16,779 nt of DNA from Acidobacteriota bacterium (GCA_029777145.1 JAKOSS010000089.1:1-16779), one strand, 5' to 3'; positions 6,819 to 14,021 are shown, numbered from the stretch's first letter. Made by a program: numbers and translations. The notes: generated by a model not told the origin, from the sequence alone.

Positions 6819-8378
6819 ATGATCGTGCAACTTCTTGAAACTGTTGTTCGCGAACACACGGAATTTCTGGTATTCGCGTTCTTTTTGATCGCGCTGGCAT
6901 TTGTACTGGGCGGTTTCGTGCCCCATCGCCGCCCGAAACTCGTCAACGCGACGATGCTGGCCGCGCTCTCGATCGCGATACTTTTCATCGGCTCGGTGTT
7001 CGTTCCCGATCCTGCCACATTGCCCCAGATCAACGGCCAGCCGAGCGTCAGCCCTCAGGAACGCTGGACTCTCTGGGCGGCGTTTCTCATCTGCGGCATC
7101 GCTGCGATCAACATACTAAGTGTACTCCTCTTTGACATTATTCTCCGACGCTTCAGCCTGCCCCGCATTTTGCGCGACCTGTTGATGGCGCTGGCGTACA
7201 TCGGACTCGGCGTCGGACTTTTGACGCGGCTCGGAGTCGATCTGACCGGAATCGTGACGACGTCGGCGGTCATCACCGCCGTCATCGGCTTCTCGCTTCA
7301 GGACACGCTGATCAATCTTGTCGGCGGCATCGCGCTTGAGATGGAGGACACGATCAATGCCGGCGATTGGATCCGCGTCGATCAGTATGAAGGTCAGGTC
7401 ACAGAGATCCGCTGGCGGCATACGTCGATCGAGACGCGGAACTGGGACACGGTCGTCCTGCCGAACAGCCTATTGGTAAAGAGTCCGGTGACGGTGATCG
7501 GAAAACGGTCCGGCAAGCCGCGACAGCACCGGATGTGGATCTACTTCAACGTCGATTTCAGGTTCGCGCCGACCGAAGTGATTGACGTCGTCGAAGAAGC
7601 GCTGCACGCGGAGCCGATCGAGAACGTCGCCGCCGATCCGCCGCCGAACTGCATCGTTTACGATTTCAAGGACTCGTTCGTTTACTATGCCGTACGCTAC
7701 TGGCTGACGGACCTGCAGAGAGACGACCCGACGAGTTCGGTCGTCAGGACTCGCATCCAGGCGGCGCTTAAACGCGCCGAGATCCCGCTGTCGATCCCGG
7801 CCCAGGGGCTCTTTATCTCGAACGACAACGCGCGGCACAAATCCGAAAAGCAACAGCGCGAACTCGCTCGGCGGATCGAGGTCCTCCGCGGCGTCGAACT
7901 GTTCCACACGCTGACCGAGGACGAGCGGACGGAACTTGCGGATCGCCTCCGGGTCGCGCCGTTTGTGCGCGGCGAGGCGATCACGCGCCAAGGTGCCGAG
8001 GCTCATTGGCTGTACGTCATTACAAAGGGCGCGGCGACGGTCAGGATCTCAGTCGACGAAACGGACTTGGCGAAGGAGATCGCGACTCTGAGCTGCGGTG
8101 ACTTTTTCGGTGAATACGCGATGATGACCGGCGCGCCGCGCGCGGCAACAGTGATCGCCGCGTCCGACGTCGAGTGTTACCGGATCGACAAGGAGTCGTT
8201 CGAATCGATCATCAAGCGCCGGCCGGAGATCGCCGAGGATATTTCGCATGTTCTTGCCGCGCGCCGCGTCGCGCTTGAGATGGCCCGCGAAGGACTCAAC
8301 GAGAAGGCCGCAAAAAGCCGGCTCAAGGAGACGCAAGGCGATCTTCTCAAGCGGATCCGCGGATTCTTTGGGGTTTGA
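6819..8378 (+). CDS. MscS-type channel with C-terminal cyclic-nucleotide-binding domain
   Basis: Encodes 519 residues. Hydrophobic helices lie near residues 15-33, 43-62, 83-106 and 118-140. The MscS pore helix and upper beta domain follow (about 145-228), with ITAVIGFSLQDTLINLVGG, AGDWIRV and the VLPNSLL segment. After the MscS C-terminal domain (about 235-330) comes a CNB domain (about 353-480). Its phosphate-binding cassette, FFGEYAMMTGAPRAATV, retains the ribose-contacting Glu (431) and phosphate-contacting Arg (441), so real cNMP binding is plausible. A basic coiled tail closes the protein. The architecture matches bacterial cyclic-nucleotide-gated (bCNG) channels of the inner membrane; those tested show weak mechanosensitivity. 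The gene is divergent from the phosphatase gene. Confidence 0.92.
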   Translation: MIVQLLETVVREHTEFLVFAFFLIALAFVLGGFVPHRRPKLVNATMLAALSIAILFIGSVFVPDPATLPQINGQPSVSPQERWTLWAAFLICGIAAINILSVLLFDIILRRFSLPRILRDLLMALAYIGLGVGLLTRLGVDLTGIVTTSAVITAVIGFSLQDTLINLVGGIALEMEDTINAGDWIRVDQYEGQVTEIRWRHTSIETRNWDTVVLPNSLLVKSPVTVIGKRSGKPRQHRMWIYFNVDFRFAPTEVIDVVEEALHAEPIENVAADPPPNCIVYDFKDSFVYYAVRYWLTDLQRDDPTSSVVRTRIQAALKRAEIPLSIPAQGLFISNDNARHKSEKQQRELARRIEVLRGVELFHTLTEDERTELADRLRVAPFVRGEAITRQGAEAHWLYVITKGAATVRISVDETDLAKEIATLSCGDFFGEYAMMTGAPRAATVIAASDVECYRIDKESFESIIKRRPEIAEDISHVLAARRVALEMAREGLNEKAAKSRLKETQGDLLKRIRGFFGV

Positions 8379-8461
8379 TTGCCTTTGGTCGCTATCTTGA
8401 ATCGATCCCCGATCGGACTCGGATGACGATTTTCAAGAAATGAAGTGGGGCGGGCGGCGAA

Positions 8462-10198
8462 TTAAGGCAATTTTGAGAAATTCCAGATCTGGTTGTCGTT
8501 GAAGACGCAGCCTTCGATGATCAGCGTTCCTTCCGGCGTCACCGTCAGGCAGGTTTTGTTGCGGGTCGTGGTCCGGATTTCATCGCTTTGCGTCCAGACC
8601 CAGCGCTGCGCCCGCTCTCTGAGCTGCCTCCGTTTTTCGCACGTGGTTGCAACCACCTGATCGGCTTCGTTCAGATCAAGGCACTTGCGGGCCGAGATTC
8701 GCAATTCACCCCATTCCGACCAGAACCAATTCTGATTCGCGTTGTCGTCACAAGGTTTCATACTTACATTTGACGAGCCGCGTGAGGATTCCGGACCTAC
8801 TTCGAGGCAATTGCCCGACTTGTCCTTCAGCTTGAAATAGTCAGCCGTCTTTATTGACCGGATCGGTGTTTCGAGTGATCTTCGAGCGACTATCTCCTCG
8901 CAATTTCCATGAAAATCAACGTCGTCACAGACGATCGCTTTGATATCGGCGCCAACCAATAGTGAGTGGTACTCGCCGTATTTGCCACCCGTCGACTCGG
9001 GGTTCCGGAAGTTTCGACGTTCCAAAATAATGCATTCTCCGCGGAACTGCGGTTCCGGAAACAAGGTTATCTGCGCGTCGTTGGGAAGGCAGTTCGAAGG
9101 TATCTCGTAGTTCTCATCCGGCGACGGGGGCCCAAAAACCTCGACTTCCGCCAGGTACAGCGTCCGGCTCGCACCGACCATCTGAATCCGCACGAAACGC
9201 GCATTTGCAGTATTCGTCAAAACGATCGGATTCACCCGAAAGTCTTCGTACCGAAAAATGCCTTCGACAAATGGCCGGTATTCGTCGTCCGGACGGCCCT
9301 TCACGTCGACTCTGAAGTTGTCTAGAAACTGGCTTTGCAGGTCGGTCTTGATATAGATCTTGATCTGCTCAATTTCGCGAACCGACCCGAGGTCCACTTC
9401 CCACCACGGATCCGTCGTTCCGTAAACAACAACCGAGTCATTTCGGTCATAACCCGTTGACGAGACGGAAGCCTCGAACCAATTGCCGGTCGTGTTTCCG
9501 TCAACGGCCTCGTACGACAAGCCGCGATTCTTCTCGCCATTGCTCGATTGGCGGGTCGGTTTTCCAAGTGCCAGATTCACGGTCGCGGACGGTGGGGAGT
9601 TCCCATTCAGGATTCCTTGGTTACTTCGGGGACCTTTGAAATAAACGTTGAATATCAAGAGGCCGATTCCGAGAACGGCAACTGTTCCGATGAGAAGATA
9701 GCCGATATTTCGTGATTTCAGTGTGCGTGAAGACGTGCTGATCCCGGAAATTCCACGATAAGCATCCAACAACTCGGAACTGGTAAGCGAGATGTTTTCC
9801 TCAAGTTCAAACTGACGAACTGTCTCTTCCTCGATGAGCAGCAAAGTCCCGGCAGCGTCGTTGCGGACCACTTCGGCGGTAAACCGATAGCCGCGCTTCG
9901 GCACGGTCTCGATCAAGTTCTCACCGTCCGAATAGACGGCGAGTTTCTTTCTCAGCCAGGAAATATTCCTCGCAAGCGTCGCTTCCTCGACAAAAACCCC
10001 GGGCCAAACCGAATCCAGCAACTCGTCCTTTCGCACCACCCGACCGGCGCGCTCAATGAGAATCAATAGAACCTGGCACTCTTTGGGTGTCAGCGGAACA
10101 TGCTCCCCGCCGTGTCGCACGCTGAGCCTTTCGGCATCGACCCGAAAACCACCGAATTGATATATCTCACTGTTTTGCAACGGTTTACGACTATCCAA
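8462..10198 (-). CDS. Transmembrane winged-helix regulator with F5/8C, crystallin-like and ricin-B outside part
   Basis: Encodes 578 residues. About 14-108 is an OmpR/CadC-type winged helix (LTPKECQVLLILIERAGRVV, then NISWLRKKL and ETVPKRGYRF). About 110-163 is a polar linker and 165-187 one membrane helix. Outside follow an F5/8C discoidin (fucolectin-like) domain (207-356: NLALGKPTRQSS, AVDGNTTGNW, WWEVDLGS, YLAEVEVFG), a four-cysteine beta/gamma-crystallin-like domain (369-450) and a ricin-B trefoil (453-576) with QNWFW, QRWVW and NQIWNF. There is no phosphoacceptor domain, so it should act as a one-component ToxR/CadC-like sensor. The only usable start is TTG at 10196-10198, since an in-frame stop lies just upstream. 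It is divergent from a lectin gene cluster that shares two of its modules; I infer that cluster is its target. The ligand is unknown. Confidence 0.9.
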   Translation of the reverse strand: MDSRKPLQNSEIYQFGGFRVDAERLSVRHGGEHVPLTPKECQVLLILIERAGRVVRKDELLDSVWPGVFVEEATLARNISWLRKKLAVYSDGENLIETVPKRGYRFTAEVVRNDAAGTLLLIEEETVRQFELEENISLTSSELLDAYRGISGISTSSRTLKSRNIGYLLIGTVAVLGIGLLIFNVYFKGPRSNQGILNGNSPPSATVNLALGKPTRQSSNGEKNRGLSYEAVDGNTTGNWFEASVSSTGYDRNDSVVVYGTTDPWWEVDLGSVREIEQIKIYIKTDLQSQFLDNFRVDVKGRPDDEYRPFVEGIFRYEDFRVNPIVLTNTANARFVRIQMVGASRTLYLAEVEVFGPPSPDENYEIPSNCLPNDAQITLFPEPQFRGECIILERRNFRNPESTGGKYGEYHSLLVGADIKAIVCDDVDFHGNCEEIVARRSLETPIRSIKTADYFKLKDKSGNCLEVGPESSRGSSNVSMKPCDDNANQNWFWSEWGELRISARKCLDLNEADQVVATTCEKRRQLRERAQRWVWTQSDEIRTTTRNKTCLTVTPEGTLIIEGCVFNDNQIWNFSKLP

Positions 10199-10201
10199 GA
10201 T

Positions 10202-10232
10202 TTATCCGATAAATTATCCGATCTTTATCAAG
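10202..10232. promoter_or_regulatory. Candidate operator: direct repeats TTATCCGAT
   Basis: TTATCCGAT occurs at 10202-10210 and again at 10214-10222, a 12-nt period, with a weaker third copy TTATCAAG at 10225-10232. OmpR-type winged helices bind tandem half-sites about one helical turn apart, so this fits a site for the adjacent regulator. It abuts the TTG start of that gene and lies in the divergent spacer, where it could control both directions. The region is AT-rich relative to the surroundings. No experiment is implied. Confidence 0.45.
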
Positions 10233-10260
10233 ACTTTCCCGCACGACAAAAAGTATGTTC

Positions 10261-10273
10261 GTCACGCAGTGAC
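10261..10273. promoter_or_regulatory. Short palindrome GTCAC-GCA-GTGAC
   Basis: A perfect 5-bp inverted repeat with a 3-nt centre, 41 nt before the small zinc-ribbon gene, in the divergent promoter region. It could be an operator half-site pair. It is short enough that chance cannot be excluded. Confidence 0.25.
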
Positions 10274-10313
10274 ACCAGCTGGCGAAGGATACCGAGATTT
10301 TAGCCGATAACTG

Positions 10314-10565
10314 ATGGAAATCAAGAGAATGCTAAGAATTTCGACGACAACGAAACGGCGCATCGTCGTTTCCAGTTGGACTGCGGGCGAACCCATCATC
10401 TGTCCCAGGTGCGGAACGGAAATGCTTGAGGTGAAACAGGCGGCCATCTATTTCGGGATCGAACAGCGCGAGATCTTTCAAATGATCGAGAACGATAGAG
10501 CGCATTTCGTCGAGTGCGAAGGGAGATCGGTTTTCGTCTGCGTGGCGCCGTTGATTGAACGTTAG
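10314..10565 (+). CDS. Small zinc-ribbon / helix-turn-helix protein
   Basis: Encodes 83 residues. A basic N-terminus (RISTTTKRRIVV) is followed by a half zinc knuckle CPRCGTE (30-36) and a segment MLEVKQAAIYFGIEQREIFQMIENDRAHF, which follows the excisionase/MerR-like HTH pattern (xxxxAAxxxGIxxRxIxxMIExxxxHF), interrupted here for display: VKQAAIYFGI then REIFQMIEN. It ends with a further Cys in FVCVAP. I recall similar small proteins, unnamed, in Acidobacteriota. The start may instead be Met6 (10329). It is the first gene rightward of the regulator and could be a second DNA-binding factor of the cluster. Cytoplasmic. The fold call is by eye only. Confidence 0.65.
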   Translation: MEIKRMLRISTTTKRRIVVSSWTAGEPIICPRCGTEMLEVKQAAIYFGIEQREIFQMIENDRAHFVECEGRSVFVCVAPLIER

Positions 10566-10695
10566 CGGCGTTGGAATCGACCGGCTCAACACGTCAGAAC
10601 GGAAACGGCTCCGGCGACCCGATTTGGAAAAGGAACGAGTTTCGAAGGCCCGTTCGGCTCCGGGTTTGAGAGACGAAGTGAGAAGGAAAAGACAA

Positions 10696-11691
10696 ATGGA
10701 GGAAACGGTGAGAAAACAAAACACGACAAAAATGGTCATATTGAGCTTCTGCTTCATTCTGGCAGCAAGCCTTTTTGTACAGGCACAGGCCTGGAACTAT
10801 AGTGCCGCAGTTTCAAATCCGAACACTCCCGCGACTGCGTACTTCTTCGATAACGAGCTTTACTCAATCTACTCTCTCAAATCAGGCACTTTGACAAGGA
10901 CCACGTCATCGTTTGATTACATTACCGGGGAAAAATATAACGCCGGTTGGGACCATATCGATGCGGCAACGCAATTCAACAACAACATCTACATTTTCAG
11001 AGGGCGGGAATACGTTCGCTTGGCGATGAACCAAGGAACCTCGGGCGGACCCAGTCCTATCGCGGGAAACTTCGCCAGTAACTGGCCGAACTGGGACACC
11101 GTGGATGCCGCGACGAATCTGGGCAATGGAAGCGTCTATTTTTTCAAGGGTCGGGAATATATCAGATACGAGATCAGCTCCGGAAGAGTTCAGGGGCCGC
11201 CCAAGCCGATCGCCGGCAATTTCGCGAAAAACTGGCCGGGTTGGAGCAATGTCGATTCGGCGGTCAATCTTGGCAATGGCATTGCGTATTTCTTCAGGGG
11301 TGATCAGTACTTCCGTTACACCATTTCTACGGCTGAGTGTTCAGCGCCTCAACAAATAATCGGCAACTTTGCAAATATTTCACCGACAACCATCACTGTA
11401 CCGACCACGACGACAAAGCCGAAGACATCGCAGGTTAACGGTCTTAACGTGATGACGGTCGAATACGGCGGGACGGAAACCGGCAAATACCGGCAGATCC
11501 AGGGAAAAATCTGGGGCTTGTATACCCTCAACAACGTCGAGATATCCAGATTGGTGGAGACGGGCCGGGATGAGTGGTCCGTTTACCTGAGAAAAACCGA
11601 CGGGACCAATATTCAACTGGATCTCTGGACCAAACAAGTGAAGATAAACGGAAGCAAGAAGTACTCGGTCACGCGCGTGTGGGCGCCCTAA
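10696..11691 (+). CDS. Secreted hemopexin-repeat protein
   Basis: Encodes 331 residues. A signal peptide (hydrophobic core MVILSFCFILAASLFV, cleavage near AQA at 30-32) is followed by four hemopexin-like repeats at about 37-85 (degenerate), 86-132, 133-182 and 183-227. These show the pattern W-x3-DAA-x-N-x-G-N-G-x-x-YFFKGREYIRY, as in plant albumin-2 and bacterial photopexins. A Thr-rich linker (228-245) leads to an unrecognised C-terminal domain (about 250-326) with RDEWSVYLR and IQLDLWTKQVKI. Hemopexin propellers bind proteins, haem or polyamines; the ligand here is unknown. The start could also be GTG at 10708, which has GGAGG five nt upstream; both leave the signal peptide intact. It is the first of four secreted products. 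Confidence 0.82.
   Translation: MEETVRKQNTTKMVILSFCFILAASLFVQAQAWNYSAAVSNPNTPATAYFFDNELYSIYSLKSGTLTRTTSSFDYITGEKYNAGWDHIDAATQFNNNIYIFRGREYVRLAMNQGTSGGPSPIAGNFASNWPNWDTVDAATNLGNGSVYFFKGREYIRYEISSGRVQGPPKPIAGNFAKNWPGWSNVDSAVNLGNGIAYFFRGDQYFRYTISTAECSAPQQIIGNFANISPTTITVPTTTTKPKTSQVNGLNVMTVEYGGTETGKYRQIQGKIWGLYTLNNVEISRLVETGRDEWSVYLRKTDGTNIQLDLWTKQVKINGSKKYSVTRVWAP
10698..10702 (+). promoter_or_regulatory. Shine-Dalgarno GGAGG favouring GTG start at 10708
   Basis: GGAGG lies 5 nt before an in-frame GTG at 10708, inside the first codons of the ATG-start version. The ATG at 10696 has its own weaker AGAAGG nine nt upstream. The two starts differ by four residues ahead of the signal peptide. Confidence 0.5.
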
Positions 11692-11804
11692 TTGCCGGCA
11701 GTTAACAACCCAACAAAGAAATGACCTTCGAATTTTCGGGCGGCATCTGACGGAAAAGATCAGTTTTGACGCGGATCGACCGAGGCCGCCGGGCAAACCA
11801 AAAT

Positions 11805-11810
11805 GGAGAG
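11805..11810 (+). promoter_or_regulatory. Shine-Dalgarno GGAGAG deciding the start at 11818
   Basis: GGAGAG followed by a 7-nt spacer places translation start at ATG 11818 rather than at the upstream ATG 11803, which overlaps the site itself. Confidence 0.6.
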
Positions 11811-11817
11811 TGTGAAG

Positions 11818-12663
11818 ATGAATAAAATGTCGCTTTTGATAGTGTTCCTGATGATAACGTCGTTCGGAATCGAGGACGTAACAGCGCAAAGTTCCTCGAA
11901 AATGATCGTCGGGATCGGAAACAAATGTCTCGATGTCAGCGGAGGAAGCACCGCAAACGGGGCCCAAATAATTCTCTGGGATTGTCATGGCGGTCCGAAC
12001 CAACTCTGGAACACGACCAGAAGCGGTGAATTACGCGGAATCGGTAACAAGTGTCTCGATGTCGACGCTTCAAGGAACGCGGACGGCCAAAAGATTCAAC
12101 TGTGGGACTGCAATGGTGGCCCCAACCAGAAATGGTCGCCTGCTTTCGCCAACCAAATAAAAGGCTGGGGAGGCCGGTGCCTTGACGTCAAGAATTCAGG
12201 GACTGCAAACGGCACTCCGGTCATTATCTATCCATGCACCGGAAATGCGAACCAAAAATGGAGATGGGAAACGCCTAACCCGGCAAGGAACATCACTTTT
12301 GTTAATCGGACGAAGCTTCCGGTCCTGGTCTTCAATAGCAGAGGCCAAGTGACAAAGCGAATTTCCGGTATGCGAAACGCAATCCAGGTAAGCAGAGATG
12401 GAGAGACTTGGAAAGTCTCGGTGGAAATTGGCACGGGAACCGGCAGAAATCGGCCGATCGGAGCGTACCGCGCAACGAACTCACTGTCGCAACAGGTTGA
12501 AGTCGTCACCGTGGCGGTTGAGGCAGGTCCGATTTTCAATCAGCAGCAGGCGAATGAAAAGTGCAATGCTCTCGCGAGAACGTCACGTGGCGCCTGGACC
12601 GGCGGCTGGTGGACAACAGTTCAAGGGAGAATGTCGGTTTGTGAGGTGGCGAAACTGAAATGA
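11818..12663 (+). CDS. Secreted ricin-B lectin with C-terminal MVL-type (mannan-binding) domain
   Basis: Encodes 281 residues. The signal peptide ends near VTAQ (24). Residues 28-151 form a ricin-type beta-trefoil with three repeats, each with GxGxKCLDV or GGRCLDV and a QxW motif (NQLWN, NQKWS, NQKWR). Residues about 156-228 are a beta-rich linker I do not recognise. Residues about 230-278 match the Microcystis viridis lectin (MVL) repeat: AGPIFNQQQANEKC, then GAWTGGWWTTVQGRMSVCEV, compared with AGPLWSNAEAQ and NFTGQWTT...MSVVEVEL recalled for MVL. MVL binds high-mannose glycans as two such repeats; here there is one. Both cysteines of the module suggest a disulfide. The product is exported and predicted to bind carbohydrate by two unrelated folds. 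It shares the trefoil module with the divergent regulator. Confidence 0.85.
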   Translation: MNKMSLLIVFLMITSFGIEDVTAQSSSKMIVGIGNKCLDVSGGSTANGAQIILWDCHGGPNQLWNTTRSGELRGIGNKCLDVDASRNADGQKIQLWDCNGGPNQKWSPAFANQIKGWGGRCLDVKNSGTANGTPVIIYPCTGNANQKWRWETPNPARNITFVNRTKLPVLVFNSRGQVTKRISGMRNAIQVSRDGETWKVSVEIGTGTGRNRPIGAYRATNSLSQQVEVVTVAVEAGPIFNQQQANEKCNALARTSRGAWTGGWWTTVQGRMSVCEVAKLK

Positions 12664-12897
12664 CACGGCATCTCGGGACAACGCCTTGACTGCATGTTGC
12701 GTACATCGTCCGGATTCCGCTGTTGCCCGATCCACTCGTCCGGCAACAGCGGAACATCACTTCCTACGACAGCCGGTACCAGCCCGACCTTTACCGGCGA
12801 CAACAATTCTGACCGACTGACATCCTCGCTCGGGATGTTCCGCGTCGATTCGCGACACAAAAGGTTCTACGTCTATTCACAGGAATCGGGATTATGA
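12664..12897 (+). pseudogene. Remnant of a paralogue of the 14061 gene, with a 13-bp inverted repeat
   Basis: The open frame from 12694 to the stop at 12895-12897 contains, at 12799-12891, a segment matching residues about 133-162 of the protein encoded at 14061-15008: LTSSLGMFRVDSRHKRFYVYS here against LTYSLGMFKVDPRNKMLYVYS there. DNA identity is also high: CTCGCTCGGGATGTT and TCTACGTCTATTCA are each exact in both. No signal peptide, start region or C-terminus of such a protein is present, so I read it as a decayed or recombination-truncated copy. Its stop overlaps the next start codon (ATGA at 12894-12897). A short real peptide cannot be fully excluded. Confidence 0.65.
12715..12754. repeat. 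Perfect 13-bp inverted repeat (hairpin)
   Basis: TTCCGCTGTTGCC at 12715-12727 is the exact reverse complement of GGCAACAGCGGAA at 12742-12754, with a 14-nt loop. It lies between the ricin/MVL gene and the crystallin-like gene. No T run follows, so a simple intrinsic terminator is unlikely. It could be an mRNA-processing or stability hairpin that separates expression within the operon, or a scar of the recombination that left the adjacent remnant. Confidence 0.7.
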
Positions 12898-14021
12898 GAA
12901 AACTAGTTATTTCGGCGATCTTTTTCGGAGGACTGTTGGTCTTTGCCGAGAACATAATGGCCCAGAACTGCAACCCAAACGCGGATCAGATCGCGGTATA
13001 TCAGTTCCCTCTTTACAAAGGCAACTGTTCAGTCCTCGAAGCCGGCCTTTACCCGAACGTTCATCAGGAGATCTTGAAAGATCTGGTCCGTTCGATCATC
13101 GTCGGACAGAACGTCAAGGCATTGGTCTGCGATGCCCCGAACTATGACGGAGCTTGCGAAGAATTCGAAAGAAGCGGAAATGTTGAGTTGAAGAATCCGA
13201 AATACAATCCGGAAGGCAGCGGAATTTCGCTCAAGGTCGTTCGCCGCCCGAATGCTCCCGCGAACGGCGATTCGTCCGGAAAAAAGGGCGTGATAATTTA
13301 CGACGCCAAGACCAAGATGATCATCGGAGGTTACATGGGCGGGCGATTTGTCGACGCAAAGACGGCGGCGGCGGACTTCAAGATGAGATCGAACTACAGA
13401 TTCTACGGAGTTGGCGTTGTCGAAGGTGAATCAAGTGGAACCGCGGAGTTTATGGTCTATTCCGAACAATGCCAGTCAAATACGATCAGTTTCTTCGGCG
13501 CCACCGGCCCGATCGGATTGGGCCCGAGAGTGACTTGGGAACCGACGCCGACAACTCCCGAAATGATGGATTCGAACGATCGCGCGGTCACGGCAGTCGC
13601 CCGCGAATACTTGCGCTCGAAGGGTATCGCGAATCCGGTCATTGAAATCAAACAGGCTCTGCGGGTGGATTTGGACGGTGACGGCCTAGATGAAACGATC
13701 ATATCCGCGCGGCATATCGACGCCAGAGAAGATATGTCGCAATTGATCGGGAAAGGAAGCTATTCGTTTTTGATAATTCGAAAGATGGTTGCGGGAAAGA
13801 TGACGAATATCGTGATCGGAAGCGAGGTTTTCACCAGAGACACCAAAATGGAGCAACAGTCCCCGAAGGACTATGAAGTCACCGCAGTCCTGGATCTCGA
13901 TGCAGACGGCACGATGGAGATCGTCGTTTACACGCGCGAATACGAGAGCGCGTATTCGCAAGTCTTCAAGGTGAAAGACGGAAAGGCGATCGAGGTCCTC
14001 AGTGCAGGTTGCGGCGCGTGA
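12894..14021 (+). CDS. Secreted beta/gamma-crystallin-like protein with FG-GAP-like C-terminus
   Basis: Encodes 375 residues. The signal peptide ends near IMAQ (24). Residues about 25-117 form a crystallin-like domain with four cysteines (NCNPN, KGNC, LVCDA, GACEE) and the LVRSIIVG motif. It aligns along its length with residues 369-450 of the divergent regulator, about one third identical by eye. Residues about 130-215 are unrecognised (KGVIIYDAKTKMIIGGYMGG). Residues about 228-375 contain two calcium-loop-like motifs, VDLDGDGLDE (258-267) and LDLDADGTME (333-342), as in FG-GAP/VCBS-like modules, ending GCGA. The start overlaps the stop of the upstream remnant. It is likely periplasmic or extracellular and calcium-binding. 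The function is unknown; structural or ligand-binding roles are both possible. Confidence 0.8.
   Translation: MRKLVISAIFFGGLLVFAENIMAQNCNPNADQIAVYQFPLYKGNCSVLEAGLYPNVHQEILKDLVRSIIVGQNVKALVCDAPNYDGACEEFERSGNVELKNPKYNPEGSGISLKVVRRPNAPANGDSSGKKGVIIYDAKTKMIIGGYMGGRFVDAKTAAADFKMRSNYRFYGVGVVEGESSGTAEFMVYSEQCQSNTISFFGATGPIGLGPRVTWEPTPTTPEMMDSNDRAVTAVAREYLRSKGIANPVIEIKQALRVDLDGDGLDETIISARHIDAREDMSQLIGKGSYSFLIIRKMVAGKMTNIVIGSEVFTRDTKMEQQSPKDYEVTAVLDLDADGTMEIVVYTREYESAYSQVFKVKDGKAIEVLSAGCGA

Noticed and set aside
7470..8006. 178-codon minus-strand open frame inside the MscS-CNB gene
   Set aside because: Shadow of the coding strand; no domain or ribosome site.
8379..8461. Terminator between the channel and regulator genes
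   Set aside because: Only short GATCG-type self-complementary bits are present, with no convincing stem and T tract.
10555..10695. Upstream extension of the hemopexin gene from a TTG codon, adding 47 residues
   Set aside because: It overlaps the end of the small zinc-ribbon gene, would bury the signal peptide and has no ribosome site; starts at 10696 or 10708 fit better.
12694..12897. A genuine 67-residue protein
   Set aside because: Only its C-terminal half has recognisable content, which is an internal piece of the 14061 protein; no signal peptide, unlike its neighbours. Treated as a remnant, with some doubt.
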